Assembly (NCBI GenBank): GCA_937867335.1
Contig: CALMKX010000128.1
Location: 1-62,609 of the forward strand
Direction: 5' to 3'
Source: an uncultured Acidobacteriota bacterium
GTDB lineage: Bacteria > Acidobacteriota > Thermoanaerobaculia > Multivoradales > SZUA-115
DNA: 62,609 bases
The position numbers were made by a program, and so were the translations under genes. The notes below the pieces were generated by a model. It ran no database searches. It was not told the origin of the DNA and saw nothing but the letters and a program-made list of their open reading frames with translations. Below are positions 9,392 to 17,866 of the stretch, piece after piece. Position 1 is the stretch's first letter. The number at the start of each line of letters is the position of its first letter.

Positions 9392-10156
9392 ATGAGCGGC
9401 GTCGACCTTGGTATCCTGGTTGACTACCTCGACTCCTACCTCGAGGCTGGCAAGGGCCGGGACTACTGTCCCAACGGCCTTCAGGTAGAAGGCCGACGCC
9501 GCGTACATCGCCTCATCACAGCCGTCTCGGCCTGCCGCCGGCTCTTCGAGCAGGCTCAGGACCGTGGCGCGGACGCGGTGCTGGTACACCACGGGCTGTT
9601 CTGGGAGGGCGACTCCCGGGCCCTGGTGGGAACCCAGTTCCGCCGGGTCGCCGAGCTGATCCGCTCGGAGATCAGCCTGCTCGCCTATCACCTGCCCCTC
9701 GACCGCCACCCGGAGCTCGGCAACAACGCGCTCGCAGCACGCCTTCTCGGCCTGGTCGAGATCGAGCCTTTCGCCTTCCACGACGGGTTGCCGCTCGGCT
9801 ATCGCGGCCGCTTCGCGACGGCGGTTCCGGCCGGCGAGTTCGTGGAACGAGTCCGGGCCCTGTACGCGCAGGAGCCGCTCGCGTTTCTCGCCGGGCCGGA
9901 TCCAGTGGAAACGGTGGGCATCGTCTCCGGCGCCGCGGAGCGGCAGGTTCACACCGCCATCGCCGCGGGGCTCGATGCCTATGTCACCGGCGAAGCCACC
10001 GAGTGGGTGAAGAACCTGGTGGAGGAAGCCGGTATCCACTACCTGGCCTGCGGCCACTACGCCACCGAGCGGCTCGGCGTTCGCGCTCTCGGCGAGCACC
10101 TCGCCGAGCGGTTCGACCTCGAGGTGGAGTTCCTGGACCTGCCCAACCCCGTCTAG
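9392..10156 (+). CDS. Nif3-like dinuclear metal centre protein (NIF3/DUF34/YbgI family)
   Basis: A 254-residue member of the NIF3/DUF34 family, which form hexameric rings with a dinuclear metal site. The cellular role is debated (GTP cyclohydrolase-like folding, metal insertion). Seen: DYCPNGLQVEG near the start, the metal-binding segment VHHGLFWEGDS (His pair about residues 64-65), the LLAYHLPLDRHPELGNN block with another His/Asp set, and the C-terminal GHYATERLGVRAL with His and Glu ligands. It starts 12 bases after pnp and is probably co-transcribed. Confidence 0.9.
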   Translation: MSGVDLGILVDYLDSYLEAGKGRDYCPNGLQVEGRRRVHRLITAVSACRRLFEQAQDRGADAVLVHHGLFWEGDSRALVGTQFRRVAELIRSEISLLAYHLPLDRHPELGNNALAARLLGLVEIEPFAFHDGLPLGYRGRFATAVPAGEFVERVRALYAQEPLAFLAGPDPVETVGIVSGAAERQVHTAIAAGLDAYVTGEATEWVKNLVEEAGIHYLACGHYATERLGVRALGEHLAERFDLEVEFLDLPNPV

Positions 10157-10181
10157 CCTCTCCTCCACTTCCTCTCACTCC

Positions 10182-11456
10182 GTGGCGACCTCGGATCCCT
10201 TCGCCGGCCTGCGCATCCCCTTCGTGCGCGCTTTCGCTTTCGGGCGAGCGGCGGCGATCCTGGGGATGATGGCGCTCTCGCTGGCGGTGGGCTGGCAGCT
10301 CTACGAACGCACCGGAAGTGCCTGGGCCCTCGGCCTGGTGGGCCTGGTGGAGGTGATCCCGGTGGTGGTGCTGATGCTGCCGGCCGGCAGCGTGGCCGAC
10401 CGCTACGCCCGGCGCAATGTGGCCATCTTCGCCCACTCGCTGCTCGCCCTGGCGGCGGCCGGTCTGTGGTTCGCCAGCCGCCTCGAGGCGCCCCTGGCGG
10501 TGATCTACGCACTCTTGGTGCTGGTGGGCGTGAGCCGCGCCTTCGCCTCACCGTCGGTGGGAACCATCCTGCCGCAGCTGCTCGAGCCGGAGCAATTCGC
10601 CAACGTCAACGCCTGGCTCGCCACCAGTTTCCAGCTCGCAGCGATCTCCGGCCCCGCCGTCGGCGGCTTCCTGATCGCCTGGACGGGGGATGCGGCGTGG
10701 GTCTACGCGGCAGCCGCCGCCGGCCAGCTGCTTTTCATCCTGGCCCTCTGGAGCGTGCCGGCGCTGCCCCCGCCCGCGCCTCGCGAGCGCCACGACGCCC
10801 GCGAGCTCTTCGCCGGCCTGGCTTTCATTCGCAGAAACCCGGTATTCCTCGCGGCGATCACCCTGGACCTCTTCGCCGTGCTCCTGGGTGGCGCCGTAGC
10901 CCTGCTGCCGATGGTGGCCAAGGACGTCCTCGGCGTGGGGGCCGGCGCCATGGGCTGGCTGCGGGCGGCACCCTCCCTGGGCGCCCTACTGATGGCCCTC
11001 GTCACCACCCACCTGCCGCCCTGGCGCCGACCCGGCCGCACTCTGCTCGCCACCGTCGCCGGCTTCGGCCTCGCCACGGTGGGCTTCGGATTCTCGAAGA
11101 GTTATTGGCTCTCGATGCTCTGTTTGTTTCTGACCGGGGTCTTCGACGAGGTCAGCGTGGTGATCCGCATGACCCTCGAACAGATCTTGACCCCCGACGC
11201 CCTGCGCGGTCGGGTCTCGGCGGTGCACTACGTGTTCATCGGCTTCTCGAACGAACTCGGCGCGTTCGAGAGTGGCGCCACCGCGGCCCTCTTCGGGCTG
11301 ATTCCGGCCATCGTCAGCGGGGGCGTTGGAACGCTCTTGGTGGTGGCCCTGGTGGCCCGGGTCTGGCCCCAGCTGGCCGCCCTCGGCCCCCTCGACACCC
11401 TCCGTCCACTCGAAGTCGAACCCGTCGAATCCCTCGAGGCGAGCTCGGCTCCTTAG
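10182..11456 (+). CDS. MFS transporter, EntS/enterobactin-exporter-like
   Basis: A 424-residue major facilitator protein in the inner membrane with about 12 hydrophobic segments. The first loop carries GSVADRYARRNV, the cytoplasmic loop 2-3 MFS signature, and the overall pattern (FAGLAFIRRNPVFLAAITLDLFAVLLGG) matches the MFS_3/EntS-type group that exports siderophores or drugs. The substrate cannot be told. The start is GTG at 10182, 25 bases after the Nif3-like gene. Its TAG stop overlaps the convergent tatD stop in a shared TTAG (11453-11456), so the two genes have no intergenic space. Confidence 0.85.
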   Translation: MATSDPFAGLRIPFVRAFAFGRAAAILGMMALSLAVGWQLYERTGSAWALGLVGLVEVIPVVVLMLPAGSVADRYARRNVAIFAHSLLALAAAGLWFASRLEAPLAVIYALLVLVGVSRAFASPSVGTILPQLLEPEQFANVNAWLATSFQLAAISGPAVGGFLIAWTGDAAWVYAAAAAGQLLFILALWSVPALPPPAPRERHDARELFAGLAFIRRNPVFLAAITLDLFAVLLGGAVALLPMVAKDVLGVGAGAMGWLRAAPSLGALLMALVTTHLPPWRRPGRTLLATVAGFGLATVGFGFSKSYWLSMLCLFLTGVFDEVSVVIRMTLEQILTPDALRGRVSAVHYVFIGFSNELGAFESGATAALFGLIPAIVSGGVGTLLVVALVARVWPQLAALGPLDTLRPLEVEPVESLEASSAP

Positions 11457-12268
11457 GCCTCGGCTGCAGCCAGCGCCCGGATTGCGGGCCGAGCGGCCTT
11501 CGAGAACAGCCGGAAGAAGTTTTCAGTGGTCTGGGCGGCCACGGCTGCGAAGGTCTCTCCTTGCTCCTGAGCCAGGCGCTCGGCCACTTCCACCACGTAG
11601 GCCGGGCGGTTGGGCTTGCCGCGGTAGGGGATCGGCGCCAGGTAAGGGGTGTCGGTCTCCACCAGAGCTCGCTCGCGGGGAAGCTCGGGAATCACCTCGC
11701 GAACGTTGTCGGCCCGGGGGAAGGTGATCATCCCCGAAAGGCCCAGGTAGAAGCCCCGCACCAGGAGCTCCCGGCCCATCTCGAGGCCGCCGGCGAAGGA
11801 ATGGAAGTCGGCTTGGAGACGGGCGAATTCCGGGCGCCGCACCATCTCGAGCATGGCGAGGTTGGAGTCCCGGTTGTGCACCACCGCCGGCAGGCCGAGG
11901 TCGATCGCCAGCTGCCATTGCTCGGCGAGGGCGCGCTCCTGCACGTCCCGGGGAGCGTGGTCGTAGTAGAAATCGAGCCCGCACTCCCCCACTGCCACGG
12001 CTCGTGGATCCTCGAGCAGGCTAGCGAGGCGCTTCTGGTCGCCGCTCTGCCAGCTGGAAGCCTCGTGCGGATGGACCCCCAGGGCGCACCAGACGTCCGG
12101 ATGGCGATGGCAGAAGGCGAGCACTTCTTCGGCATCGCTGAGCCGCACGGCCGGCAGCAGGAAGCCGCCCACTCCGCGTCTGCGGGCGTCGTCCAGGGCG
12201 GCGTCCCGCTCTTCGGGCCGCAGGTTCTGAACGTGGCAGTGGGAGTCGACCAGGAACTCCCGGCTCAC
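11453..12268 (-). CDS. tatD: TatD family metal-dependent hydrolase
   Basis: A 271-residue TIM-barrel metal-dependent hydrolase of the TatD family; characterised members are 3'-5' DNA/RNA exonucleases. Seen: DSHCH metal motif near the N-terminus, GECGLDFYYD (Glu ligand), LPAVVHNRDS (His), the HSFAGG segment and the ETDTPYLAP motif with the catalytic Asp. The GTG start overlaps the metG TGA (GTGA), indicating coupling. MetG-TatD adjacency is common. A longer open frame runs upstream, but only because it reads through metG out of frame. Confidence 0.93.
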   Translation of the reverse strand: MSREFLVDSHCHVQNLRPEERDAALDDARRRGVGGFLLPAVRLSDAEEVLAFCHRHPDVWCALGVHPHEASSWQSGDQKRLASLLEDPRAVAVGECGLDFYYDHAPRDVQERALAEQWQLAIDLGLPAVVHNRDSNLAMLEMVRRPEFARLQADFHSFAGGLEMGRELLVRGFYLGLSGMITFPRADNVREVIPELPRERALVETDTPYLAPIPYRGKPNRPAYVVEVAERLAQEQGETFAAVAAQTTENFFRLFSKAARPAIRALAAAEA

Positions 12269-14175
12269 TTCACCCTCGTGCCGTTGGGCACGGCGCGCTC
12301 GGGCTGGAGCAGAACCGGCAGGCCGTCGATCGACGCCGCGAGCACCATGCCCTGGGATTCGATGCCCATCAGCTTGGCCGGCTCGAGGTTGGCGACCAGG
12401 ATCACCTGCCGCCCCACCAGGGACTCCGGCGGGTACTGCTGGACGATGCCGGCCACCACGGTGCGCACCTCGTCGCCGAGGTCGACGGTGAGCTTCACCA
12501 GCTTGGAGGACTTGGGCACGGCTTCGGCGGCCTGGACGGTGGCCACCTTGAGCTCGGTCTTGAAGAACTCGTCGATCGAAACCATCTTCTTCTCCGGGGC
12601 CGACTTGGCGGGAGCAGTCGGCTGCGCATCCGCCAGGTAGGCGGCCTTGTCGATTCGGGGGAACAGCGGGGAGGGCTCGGGCAGCGGCACGCTGTTGGCG
12701 AGACCGCCCCAGGCGAGCGCGGCAAGCGAGCTCGGCGGCTCGGGTTGACCGATGGCCGCGAGCAGCCTCGGGGCGATCGCCGGCATGACCGGCAGCAGGC
12801 CGGTGGCCACGATGCGCACGGCTTCGAGACCGTTCCACAGGATGCGCGAGAGCCGCCGCGCCTCCTCGGGCTTGCCGAGGAGGGTCCAGGGCTGGCGCTC
12901 GACGATGTACTGGTTGGTCTCGGCCAGGAGCTTCCAGAGCGCCTCGAGGGCGCGGCTGAAGGCCGGCTCCTCCATGGCCTGACGATATTCCGCAGCCACC
13001 GACTCGGCGACCGGGATCAGCGGGTTGTCGGCGCAGGACTCGGGCGGCGTGAGGCCGCCGAAGGCGCGACGGGAGAGAGTGACCAGGCGGCTGATGGTGT
13101 TGCCGAGGTCGTTGGCGAGATCGCTGTTGTAGCGGTCGACGAAGCCTTCGTCGGAGAAGGAGGCATCTTGACCGAAGACCATCTCGCGCAGCAGGAAGTA
13201 GCGCAGGCTGTCGGGTCCGAACCGCGAGACGATCTCGTCCGGGCGCACGGCGCTGCCTGTGGACTTGGCGATCTTCTTGGCATCGCGCAGCCAGAAGCCG
13301 TGCACGAAGACGGTGCTCGGCAGGGGCAGGCCGGCGGCCATGAGAAAGGCCGGCCAGTAGACGCAGTGGTGGCGCAGGATGTCTTTGCCGACGAGATGCA
13401 GGCGCACGCCGCCCTCGCTCGCCCAGAAGTCCTGGTAGCGCTGATCTTCGCCCGGGCGACCGAAGCCGAGGGCGGTGATGTAGTTGGAGAGGGCGTCGAG
13501 CCAGACGTAGACGGTGTGGCCGGGGTGGCCCGGGAAGGGCAGGCCCCAGGCAAGGTTGGAGCGAGAAACGGAGAGATCTCTCAGGCCGGAGGCCACGAAG
13601 GAGCGCACTTCGTTGGCCCTCACCCGCGGCCGGACCGGCTCGGTCTGGCTGTCGTACCACTCGAGCAGGCGGTCCTGGTAGCGGGAGAGGCGGAAGAAGA
13701 CGTTCTCTTCTTCCTGGCGCTCGACGGGAAGCTCGTGGATCGGGCAGAGGTTGCCGGGAAGGAGCTCTTTCTCGGTGTAGAAGGTCTCGCAGGGGGTGCA
13801 GTACCAACCGGTGTGCTTGTCGACGTAGAGGTCGCCCGAAGCGTACAGGCGCTGAATTAAGGCCTCGACGCCCAGCCGGTGCCGAGGCTCGGTGGTGCGG
13901 ATGAAGTCGTCGTTGGAGATACCGAACTGCTGCCACACTTCGTGGAACCTCGCCACTACGCGGTCGGCGAGGGCGATCGGGGCGATTCCCTGCTCGGCTG
14001 CGGCGCGCTCGATCTTCTGGCCGTGCTCATCGGTGCCGGTGAGGAAGTGCACGGGCTCGCCGGCCAGGCGATGGAACCGCGCCAGGGTGTCGGCCACGAT
14101 CGTGGTGTAGATATGGCCGATGTGAGGCAGGTCGTTGACGTAGTAGATCGGTGTGGTGACGTAGAACGTGCGCAT
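12265..14175 (-). CDS. metG: Methionyl-tRNA synthetase
   Basis: A 636-residue class I aminoacyl-tRNA synthetase that charges tRNA-Met. The HIGH motif is PHIGHIYT (about residues 17-24) and the KMSKS motif appears as KIAKST (about 297-302), an accepted variant. One zinc knuckle is visible as CTPC...CPIH, with His in the fourth position. The C-terminal about 105 residues form a Trbp111-like OB-fold tRNA-binding domain (DEFFKTELKVATV; GMVLAAS), joined by an Ala/Pro/Lys linker. It overlaps tatD by four bases and is transcribed first. Confidence 0.97.
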   Translation of the reverse strand: MRTFYVTTPIYYVNDLPHIGHIYTTIVADTLARFHRLAGEPVHFLTGTDEHGQKIERAAAEQGIAPIALADRVVARFHEVWQQFGISNDDFIRTTEPRHRLGVEALIQRLYASGDLYVDKHTGWYCTPCETFYTEKELLPGNLCPIHELPVERQEEENVFFRLSRYQDRLLEWYDSQTEPVRPRVRANEVRSFVASGLRDLSVSRSNLAWGLPFPGHPGHTVYVWLDALSNYITALGFGRPGEDQRYQDFWASEGGVRLHLVGKDILRHHCVYWPAFLMAAGLPLPSTVFVHGFWLRDAKKIAKSTGSAVRPDEIVSRFGPDSLRYFLLREMVFGQDASFSDEGFVDRYNSDLANDLGNTISRLVTLSRRAFGGLTPPESCADNPLIPVAESVAAEYRQAMEEPAFSRALEALWKLLAETNQYIVERQPWTLLGKPEEARRLSRILWNGLEAVRIVATGLLPVMPAIAPRLLAAIGQPEPPSSLAALAWGGLANSVPLPEPSPLFPRIDKAAYLADAQPTAPAKSAPEKKMVSIDEFFKTELKVATVQAAEAVPKSSKLVKLTVDLGDEVRTVVAGIVQQYPPESLVGRQVILVANLEPAKLMGIESQGMVLAASIDGLPVLLQPERAVPNGTRVK

Positions 14176-14275
14176 GGAGGAGCCTCGTCGGGCCCATGGG
14201 CCCTGCAGAATCCGGCGATTCTAGCAAACGGCTTCCTGCGAGAGAGGAGGGGCCGGACCCTTGCGGTGCTCGCCC

Positions 14276-14965
14276 TCACCAGCCCTCCCGCTCGCGCAGA
14301 GAGACCCAGCGGTCGCAGCCGCCGAGGATCAGGTGGTCGATCAGCCTCACGCCCACCAGGTCGCCGGCATCCTGCACTCGCCGAGTGAAAAGCAGGTCTT
14401 CGACGCTCGGGTTGATGTCGCCGCTCGGGTGGGTGTGGAACAGCACCATGCCGGCCGCGCCGGCGAGCAGGGCGGCCTTGAGGATCGCTCTGGGCTCCAC
14501 CAGGGAGCGGTCGAGGGTACCCCGGAAGAGCTCGCGCTCGCCCACGACTTTGTTCTTGACGTCGAGGAACAAGGCCCCGAAGATCTCTTGATCGAGCACG
14601 CCGAATCGCAGGTAGAGGTAGCGGGCCACCGCCTTGGGCGTCGTCATGGGGTCTCGCTCGGGTAGCTCGAGCCGGGCCAGGCGGCGGCCGATCTCCAGGG
14701 CCGCGAGCACGGTGGCCGCCTTGGCTTCTCCCAGCCCGGCCCGGCGCAGGCTCGTGGGATGGGCGACCAGGAGGCCAGCCAGGCCTCCATGCTCCCCCAC
14801 CAGGGCCTGGGCCAGGGCCAACGCCGAAGTGCCCCGGCTGCCGGTGCGCAGCAGCACCGCCACCAGCTCGAAGTCGGCCAGGGATCGCCCTCCGTGGCTG
14901 AACAGCCGCTCGCGGGGCCGTTCCGTCTTAGGCAGCTCCTGCATTCGCGATCGAGTGGCGCGCAT
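14276..14965 (-). CDS. radC: RadC family JAB-domain protein
   Basis: A 229-residue RadC (DUF2466) protein. It has an N-terminal helix-hairpin-helix-type segment (LADFELVAVLLRTGSRG; SLRRAGLGEAKAATVLAAL) and a C-terminal JAB/MPN domain with the metalloprotease-type motif HTHPSGD followed by Pro, Ser and a second Asp (about residues 176-189). Despite the historical name, a direct repair role for RadC has not held up; the exact function is unknown. AAGGAGG stands just before the ATG at 14965. It is divergent from argR. Confidence 0.93.
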   Translation of the reverse strand: MRATRSRMQELPKTERPRERLFSHGGRSLADFELVAVLLRTGSRGTSALALAQALVGEHGGLAGLLVAHPTSLRRAGLGEAKAATVLAALEIGRRLARLELPERDPMTTPKAVARYLYLRFGVLDQEIFGALFLDVKNKVVGERELFRGTLDRSLVEPRAILKAALLAGAAGMVLFHTHPSGDINPSVEDLLFTRRVQDAGDLVGVRLIDHLILGGCDRWVSLREREGW

Positions 14966-14992
14966 CGCTCCCTCCTTGCCCTAGGGAGAGGC

Positions 14993-15029
14993 AAAATCGC
15001 CGGCTTTCCTTTCACCTCGCGGCGATTTT
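14993..15029. promoter_or_regulatory. Perfect 10-bp inverted repeat in the radC-argR divergent region
   Basis: AAAATCGCCG (14993-15002) and CGGCGATTTT (15020-15029) are exact inverted copies 17 bases apart. They lie between two divergent starts, 28 bases upstream of radC, so a terminator role is unlikely. An operator for a dimeric regulator or a transcript structure in either leader is possible. No regulator can be named. Confidence 0.4.
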
Positions 15030-15067
15030 CTTGCTGGCACGTCGAAGGCCTTGACTCGCGCGGCTTC

Positions 15068-15083
15068 ATGCATCACTATGCGC
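15068..15083 (+). promoter_or_regulatory. Candidate ArgR operator (ARG box) upstream of argR
   Basis: ATGCATCACTATGCGC lies 45 bases before the argR start. From memory, the high-GC actinobacterial ArgR site is TTGCATAACGATGCAA; 11 of 16 positions agree, including TGCAT and ATGC with the correct four-base centre. The E. coli box (TGAAT-N4-ATTCA) has the same geometry. This fits autoregulation of the arginine operon by ArgR and arginine. It is a single imperfect site, so it is a prediction. Confidence 0.45.
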
Positions 15084-15128
15084 ATTCTTTGCGAGCGCCC
15101 TGGAGCGCCCGCCGCGGAGATGGCTTCC

Positions 15129-15647
15129 ATGCCGACCGAGCTCGAACAGCGCGAAGCCCGTCACCGGGCCATCCTGGCCCTGGTGGGACGGGCGCGCATC
15201 GCGAACCAGCATGAGTTGGCGGAGAGGCTCACCGAGCGGGGCTTCGCCGTCACCCAATCGAGCATCAGCCGCGACCTGCGGGACCTCGGCGTGGTCAAGG
15301 TGTCCGGGCGCTACCTGCCCCCGCCTGCCCATGCCTCGAACCCGGGAACCCTGGGCGAGGTGCGCTCCTTCTTTCGCGGTGTGCGCCCGGCCGGCCCTTA
15401 TCTGGTCGTGGTCCACACTCTACCGGGAGCGGCTCAGCCGGTGGGAGTGGCGATCGACCGCGCGGAATGGCCGGAAGTCGTCGGGACCGTAGCCGGAGAC
15501 GACACCGTCTTCGTAGCCTGCGCCAGCGCGCGGGACCAGCAGCGTCTGCTGGTGCACTTGCACCAGGCCCTGGGCGAGGCCGCCGAGGGGGAGGCCGCCA
15601 CTTTCTTCGCAGCCGCTTTCGCCGGCGGCAGGGAGCTGCCCCGATGA
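15129..15647 (+). CDS. argR: Arginine repressor ArgR
   Basis: ArgR is the hexameric, arginine-responsive repressor of arginine genes. The 172-residue protein has an N-terminal winged helix ([10 protein letters not shown]...[13 protein letters not shown], about residues 18-55) and a C-terminal oligomerisation/arginine-binding domain with [11 protein letters not shown] (about 122-132). I chose ATG 15129 because GGAG (15116-15119) is nine bases away; ATG 15120 is also in frame. A long open extension further upstream would run over the candidate operator. Its stop overlaps the next start (ATGA), so the repressor heads its own target operon. Confidence 0.92.
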   Translation: MPTELEQREARHRAILALVGRARIANQHELAERLTERGFAVTQSSISRDLRDLGVVKVSGRYLPPPAHASNPGTLGEVRSFFRGVRPAGPYLVVVHTLPGAAQPVGVAIDRAEWPEVVGTVAGDDTVFVACASARDQQRLLVHLHQALGEAAEGEAATFFAAAFAGGRELPR

Positions 15648-16723
15648 AGAGCTATCGCCTCGACAAGATCTCTTCGGTCACCCGCAGCTGCGCGCTCAAG
15701 CGGGAAGTGAGGGTATCAGCAGAGATTCCCTGCCAGGAGGGAGTGGTGCTGGCGGTGCGGGTGCTGAACGACAAGAGCACCTACAACCAGATCGAGCTGC
15801 CTTCGGGCAGGATGGCCCAGGTGAAGAAGGGAGACATCGTGGCCGGCGCCCTCGGGCACAGGAGCGCTCTCTTCGGCTACGCCGGTCACCTTCCCGCGAA
15901 GCTCGAACCCGGGGATACCGTGCACCTGCTCAACCTGGGGGGAGTGCTGGGCCACTGCGACTCGGTGAATCTCGACCTCGGCCGGCCGTTCCAATGCGAA
16001 GTACTGGGCACGGTGCTTTCTTTTCCCTTCCTCGGCGAGCGGATCGGCGTTCCGGCGCGCGTGGGCGAGCACAAGCTCGAAGCCGATGCGCCGCTCGCCA
16101 CCCACGGAGTGCCGGTGGTGGCCATGGTGGGCTCGTGTATGAACGCCGGCAAGACCGCGGCCGCCTGCGCCCTGGTGCGCGAGATGTCCCACCGCGGCCT
16201 GGCGGTGGACGGTCTCAAAGCGACCGGTGTCTCGCTGCGCCGCGATGTGCTGGCCATGGAAGACGCCGGAGCCCAGCGCACGGCCCTGTTCACCGACTTC
16301 GGTGTGGTGGCGACCACCGCCGCGAACAGCCGGCCGCTGGCCCGAAGCCTGATCAGCCGCCTGGCGGCCGACCGCCCGGACGTGATCATGGCAGAGCTGG
16401 GGGACGGACTGATGGGCACCTACGGCGTGGACGCGATCCTGGCGGACCCGCAGCTCGTGGCGAGCTTCTCGGCGGTGGTGCTGGCGGCCAACGATCCGGT
16501 GGCGGCCTGGGGCGGCACGGAGCTGCTGCGCCGTCGCTACGGCATCGAACCGGTGGCCGTGACCGGCCCGGCGACCGACAATCTGGTCGGCGTGCAGCTG
16601 ATCGAGCAGGCCCTGGGAGTGCCGGCGATCAACGCCCGAAGCGACGCCGAGAAGCTCGCCGACGTGGTGCTGTCTCACCTTCCCAAGACGCAGCCCCTGC
16701 CGGCCGGAGGTGCCTCCCGATGA
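15644..16723 (+). CDS. P-loop NTPase of unknown function in the arginine operon (dethiobiotin-synthetase/DUF1611-like fold)
   Basis: A 359-residue soluble protein whose function I cannot name. Residues 1-155 are beta-rich with no motif I recognise (segments such as [20 protein letters not shown]). A Walker A loop follows, GSCMNAGKT (about 162-170), then the segment [13 protein letters not shown] and [14 protein letters not shown], which resemble the layout of BioD/MobB/DUF1611-type P-loop enzymes. It is flanked by ATGA overlaps with argR and argC, so it is made in step with arginine enzymes. A role in arginine synthesis or its control is inferred from context only. Confidence 0.7.
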   Translation: MKSYRLDKISSVTRSCALKREVRVSAEIPCQEGVVLAVRVLNDKSTYNQIELPSGRMAQVKKGDIVAGALGHRSALFGYAGHLPAKLEPGDTVHLLNLGGVLGHCDSVNLDLGRPFQCEVLGTVLSFPFLGERIGVPARVGEHKLEADAPLATHGVPVVAMVGSCMNAGKTAAACALVREMSHRGLAVDGLKATGVSLRRDVLAMEDAGAQRTALFTDFGVVATTAANSRPLARSLISRLAADRPDVIMAELGDGLMGTYGVDAILADPQLVASFSAVVLAANDPVAAWGGTELLRRRYGIEPVAVTGPATDNLVGVQLIEQALGVPAINARSDAEKLADVVLSHLPKTQPLPAGGASR

Positions 16724-17844
16724 GCGTGGTGAAGCCGAAGTCGGGTCCCCGGCCGCTCGCCCAGCCCCAGTTCGAGGCGGGCGGCCAGGTGGCGACAGTG
16801 ATCCTCGCCGGCTCGGGCTATGTGGCCGGGGAGCTGCTCCGGCTGCTGACCACCCACCCGGTCTTCTCGCCGGTGGCGGTGGTCTCCAGCAGCCAGGGCG
16901 GCGAGCCGGTCACCGTGGCCTTTCCCCATCTCGCCGGCCACTACCCCACCCTGGCCTTCCGCGAGCTCGAAGGGGCCCTCGCCACGGCCCGCCGAAGCGA
17001 GTCCCTGGCGATCTTCTCCGCCGCTCCCCATGGGCACTCGGCGGCCCTGGTGGCGCGAGTGCTCGAAGACCTCGAAGGCGACGGCATGGACCGGCAGGTC
17101 CACGTAGTCGACCTTTCGGCCGACTTCCGCTTCCCCTCGGCCGAGGCCTACGAACGCGTCTACCGCCACCCCCACGCTGCCCCGCAACGCCTCGAGCAAT
17201 TCCACTGCGGCGTGCCCGAGCTCTCGGCCGGGCTCCCCCGCCGGCACATCGCCCATCCTGGCTGTTTCACCACGGCGGCGCTCTTGGGCTCCGTACCGCT
17301 CCTGGCCGCGGGCGTGGTGGAGCGGGAAGTGCAAGTATCGGCCGTGACCGGCTCGACCGGTGCCGGCAAGACGCCCACCGCCACCACTCACCACCCCGAA
17401 CGGCGCTCGAATCTCTTCAGCTATGCCCCGCTCGGGCATCGCCACGAGCCCGAGATGGAGAGCCTCGCCGAGCAGGCGATCGGCTGGCGGCCGCGGATCG
17501 CCTTCGCCCCCCACGCCGGCCCCTTCGCCCGCGGAATCTACGCCACGCTCTGGCTCCGGCTGGCCCCCGGAGCGAGTGCCGACGCGGTGGCCGATGCCCT
17601 CCACCACGCTTACGACGCTTCGCCGTTCGTGCTGCTCTGGGCCGGACCACCCGAGATGCAGGACGTGGTGGGCACCAACCACTGCCATCTGGGCTGGGCG
17701 GTCGAAGGGCGGACGGTGGTGGTCTTCTCCACCCTCGACAATCTGATCAAAGGCGCCGCCGGCGGAGCCGTGCAGTGGATGAACCGGCTCTTCGGCCTTC
17801 CGGATGAAACCGGCCTCGTTCAGGCCGGGCTGGGTTGGCTCTAG
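16720..17844 (+). CDS. argC: N-acyl-gamma-glutamyl-phosphate reductase ArgC
   Basis: ArgC reduces N-acylglutamyl 5-phosphate to the semialdehyde with NADPH, the third step of arginine synthesis. The 374-residue protein has a Rossmann start (VILAGSGYVAGELLRLL, about residues 27-43), the catalytic cysteine in HPGCFTTAAL (Cys about 181) and the catalytic His in FAPHAGPFARGI. The N-terminal about 25 residues before the Rossmann fold are an extension. The ATG overlaps the P-loop gene stop. Next door is a succinyl-type transcarbamylase, so the acyl group here may be succinyl; ArgC itself does not reveal that. Confidence 0.93.
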   Translation: MSVVKPKSGPRPLAQPQFEAGGQVATVILAGSGYVAGELLRLLTTHPVFSPVAVVSSSQGGEPVTVAFPHLAGHYPTLAFRELEGALATARRSESLAIFSAAPHGHSAALVARVLEDLEGDGMDRQVHVVDLSADFRFPSAEAYERVYRHPHAAPQRLEQFHCGVPELSAGLPRRHIAHPGCFTTAALLGSVPLLAAGVVEREVQVSAVTGSTGAGKTPTATTHHPERRSNLFSYAPLGHRHEPEMESLAEQAIGWRPRIAFAPHAGPFARGIYATLWLRLAPGASADAVADALHHAYDASPFVLLWAGPPEMQDVVGTNHCHLGWAVEGRTVVVFSTLDNLIKGAAGGAVQWMNRLFGLPDETGLVQAGLGWL

Positions 17845-17866
17845 GGGAAGGGGGCTCGAGACCGCC

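Noticed and set aside
7631-10168. 845-residue minus-strand open frame opposite pnp and the Nif3-like gene
   Set aside because: A GC-bias shadow spanning two well-supported plus-strand genes.
12269-13936. Apparent 827-residue minus-strand protein extending tatD upstream
   Set aside because: The N-terminal two thirds read metG out of frame; only the last 271 residues are TatD.
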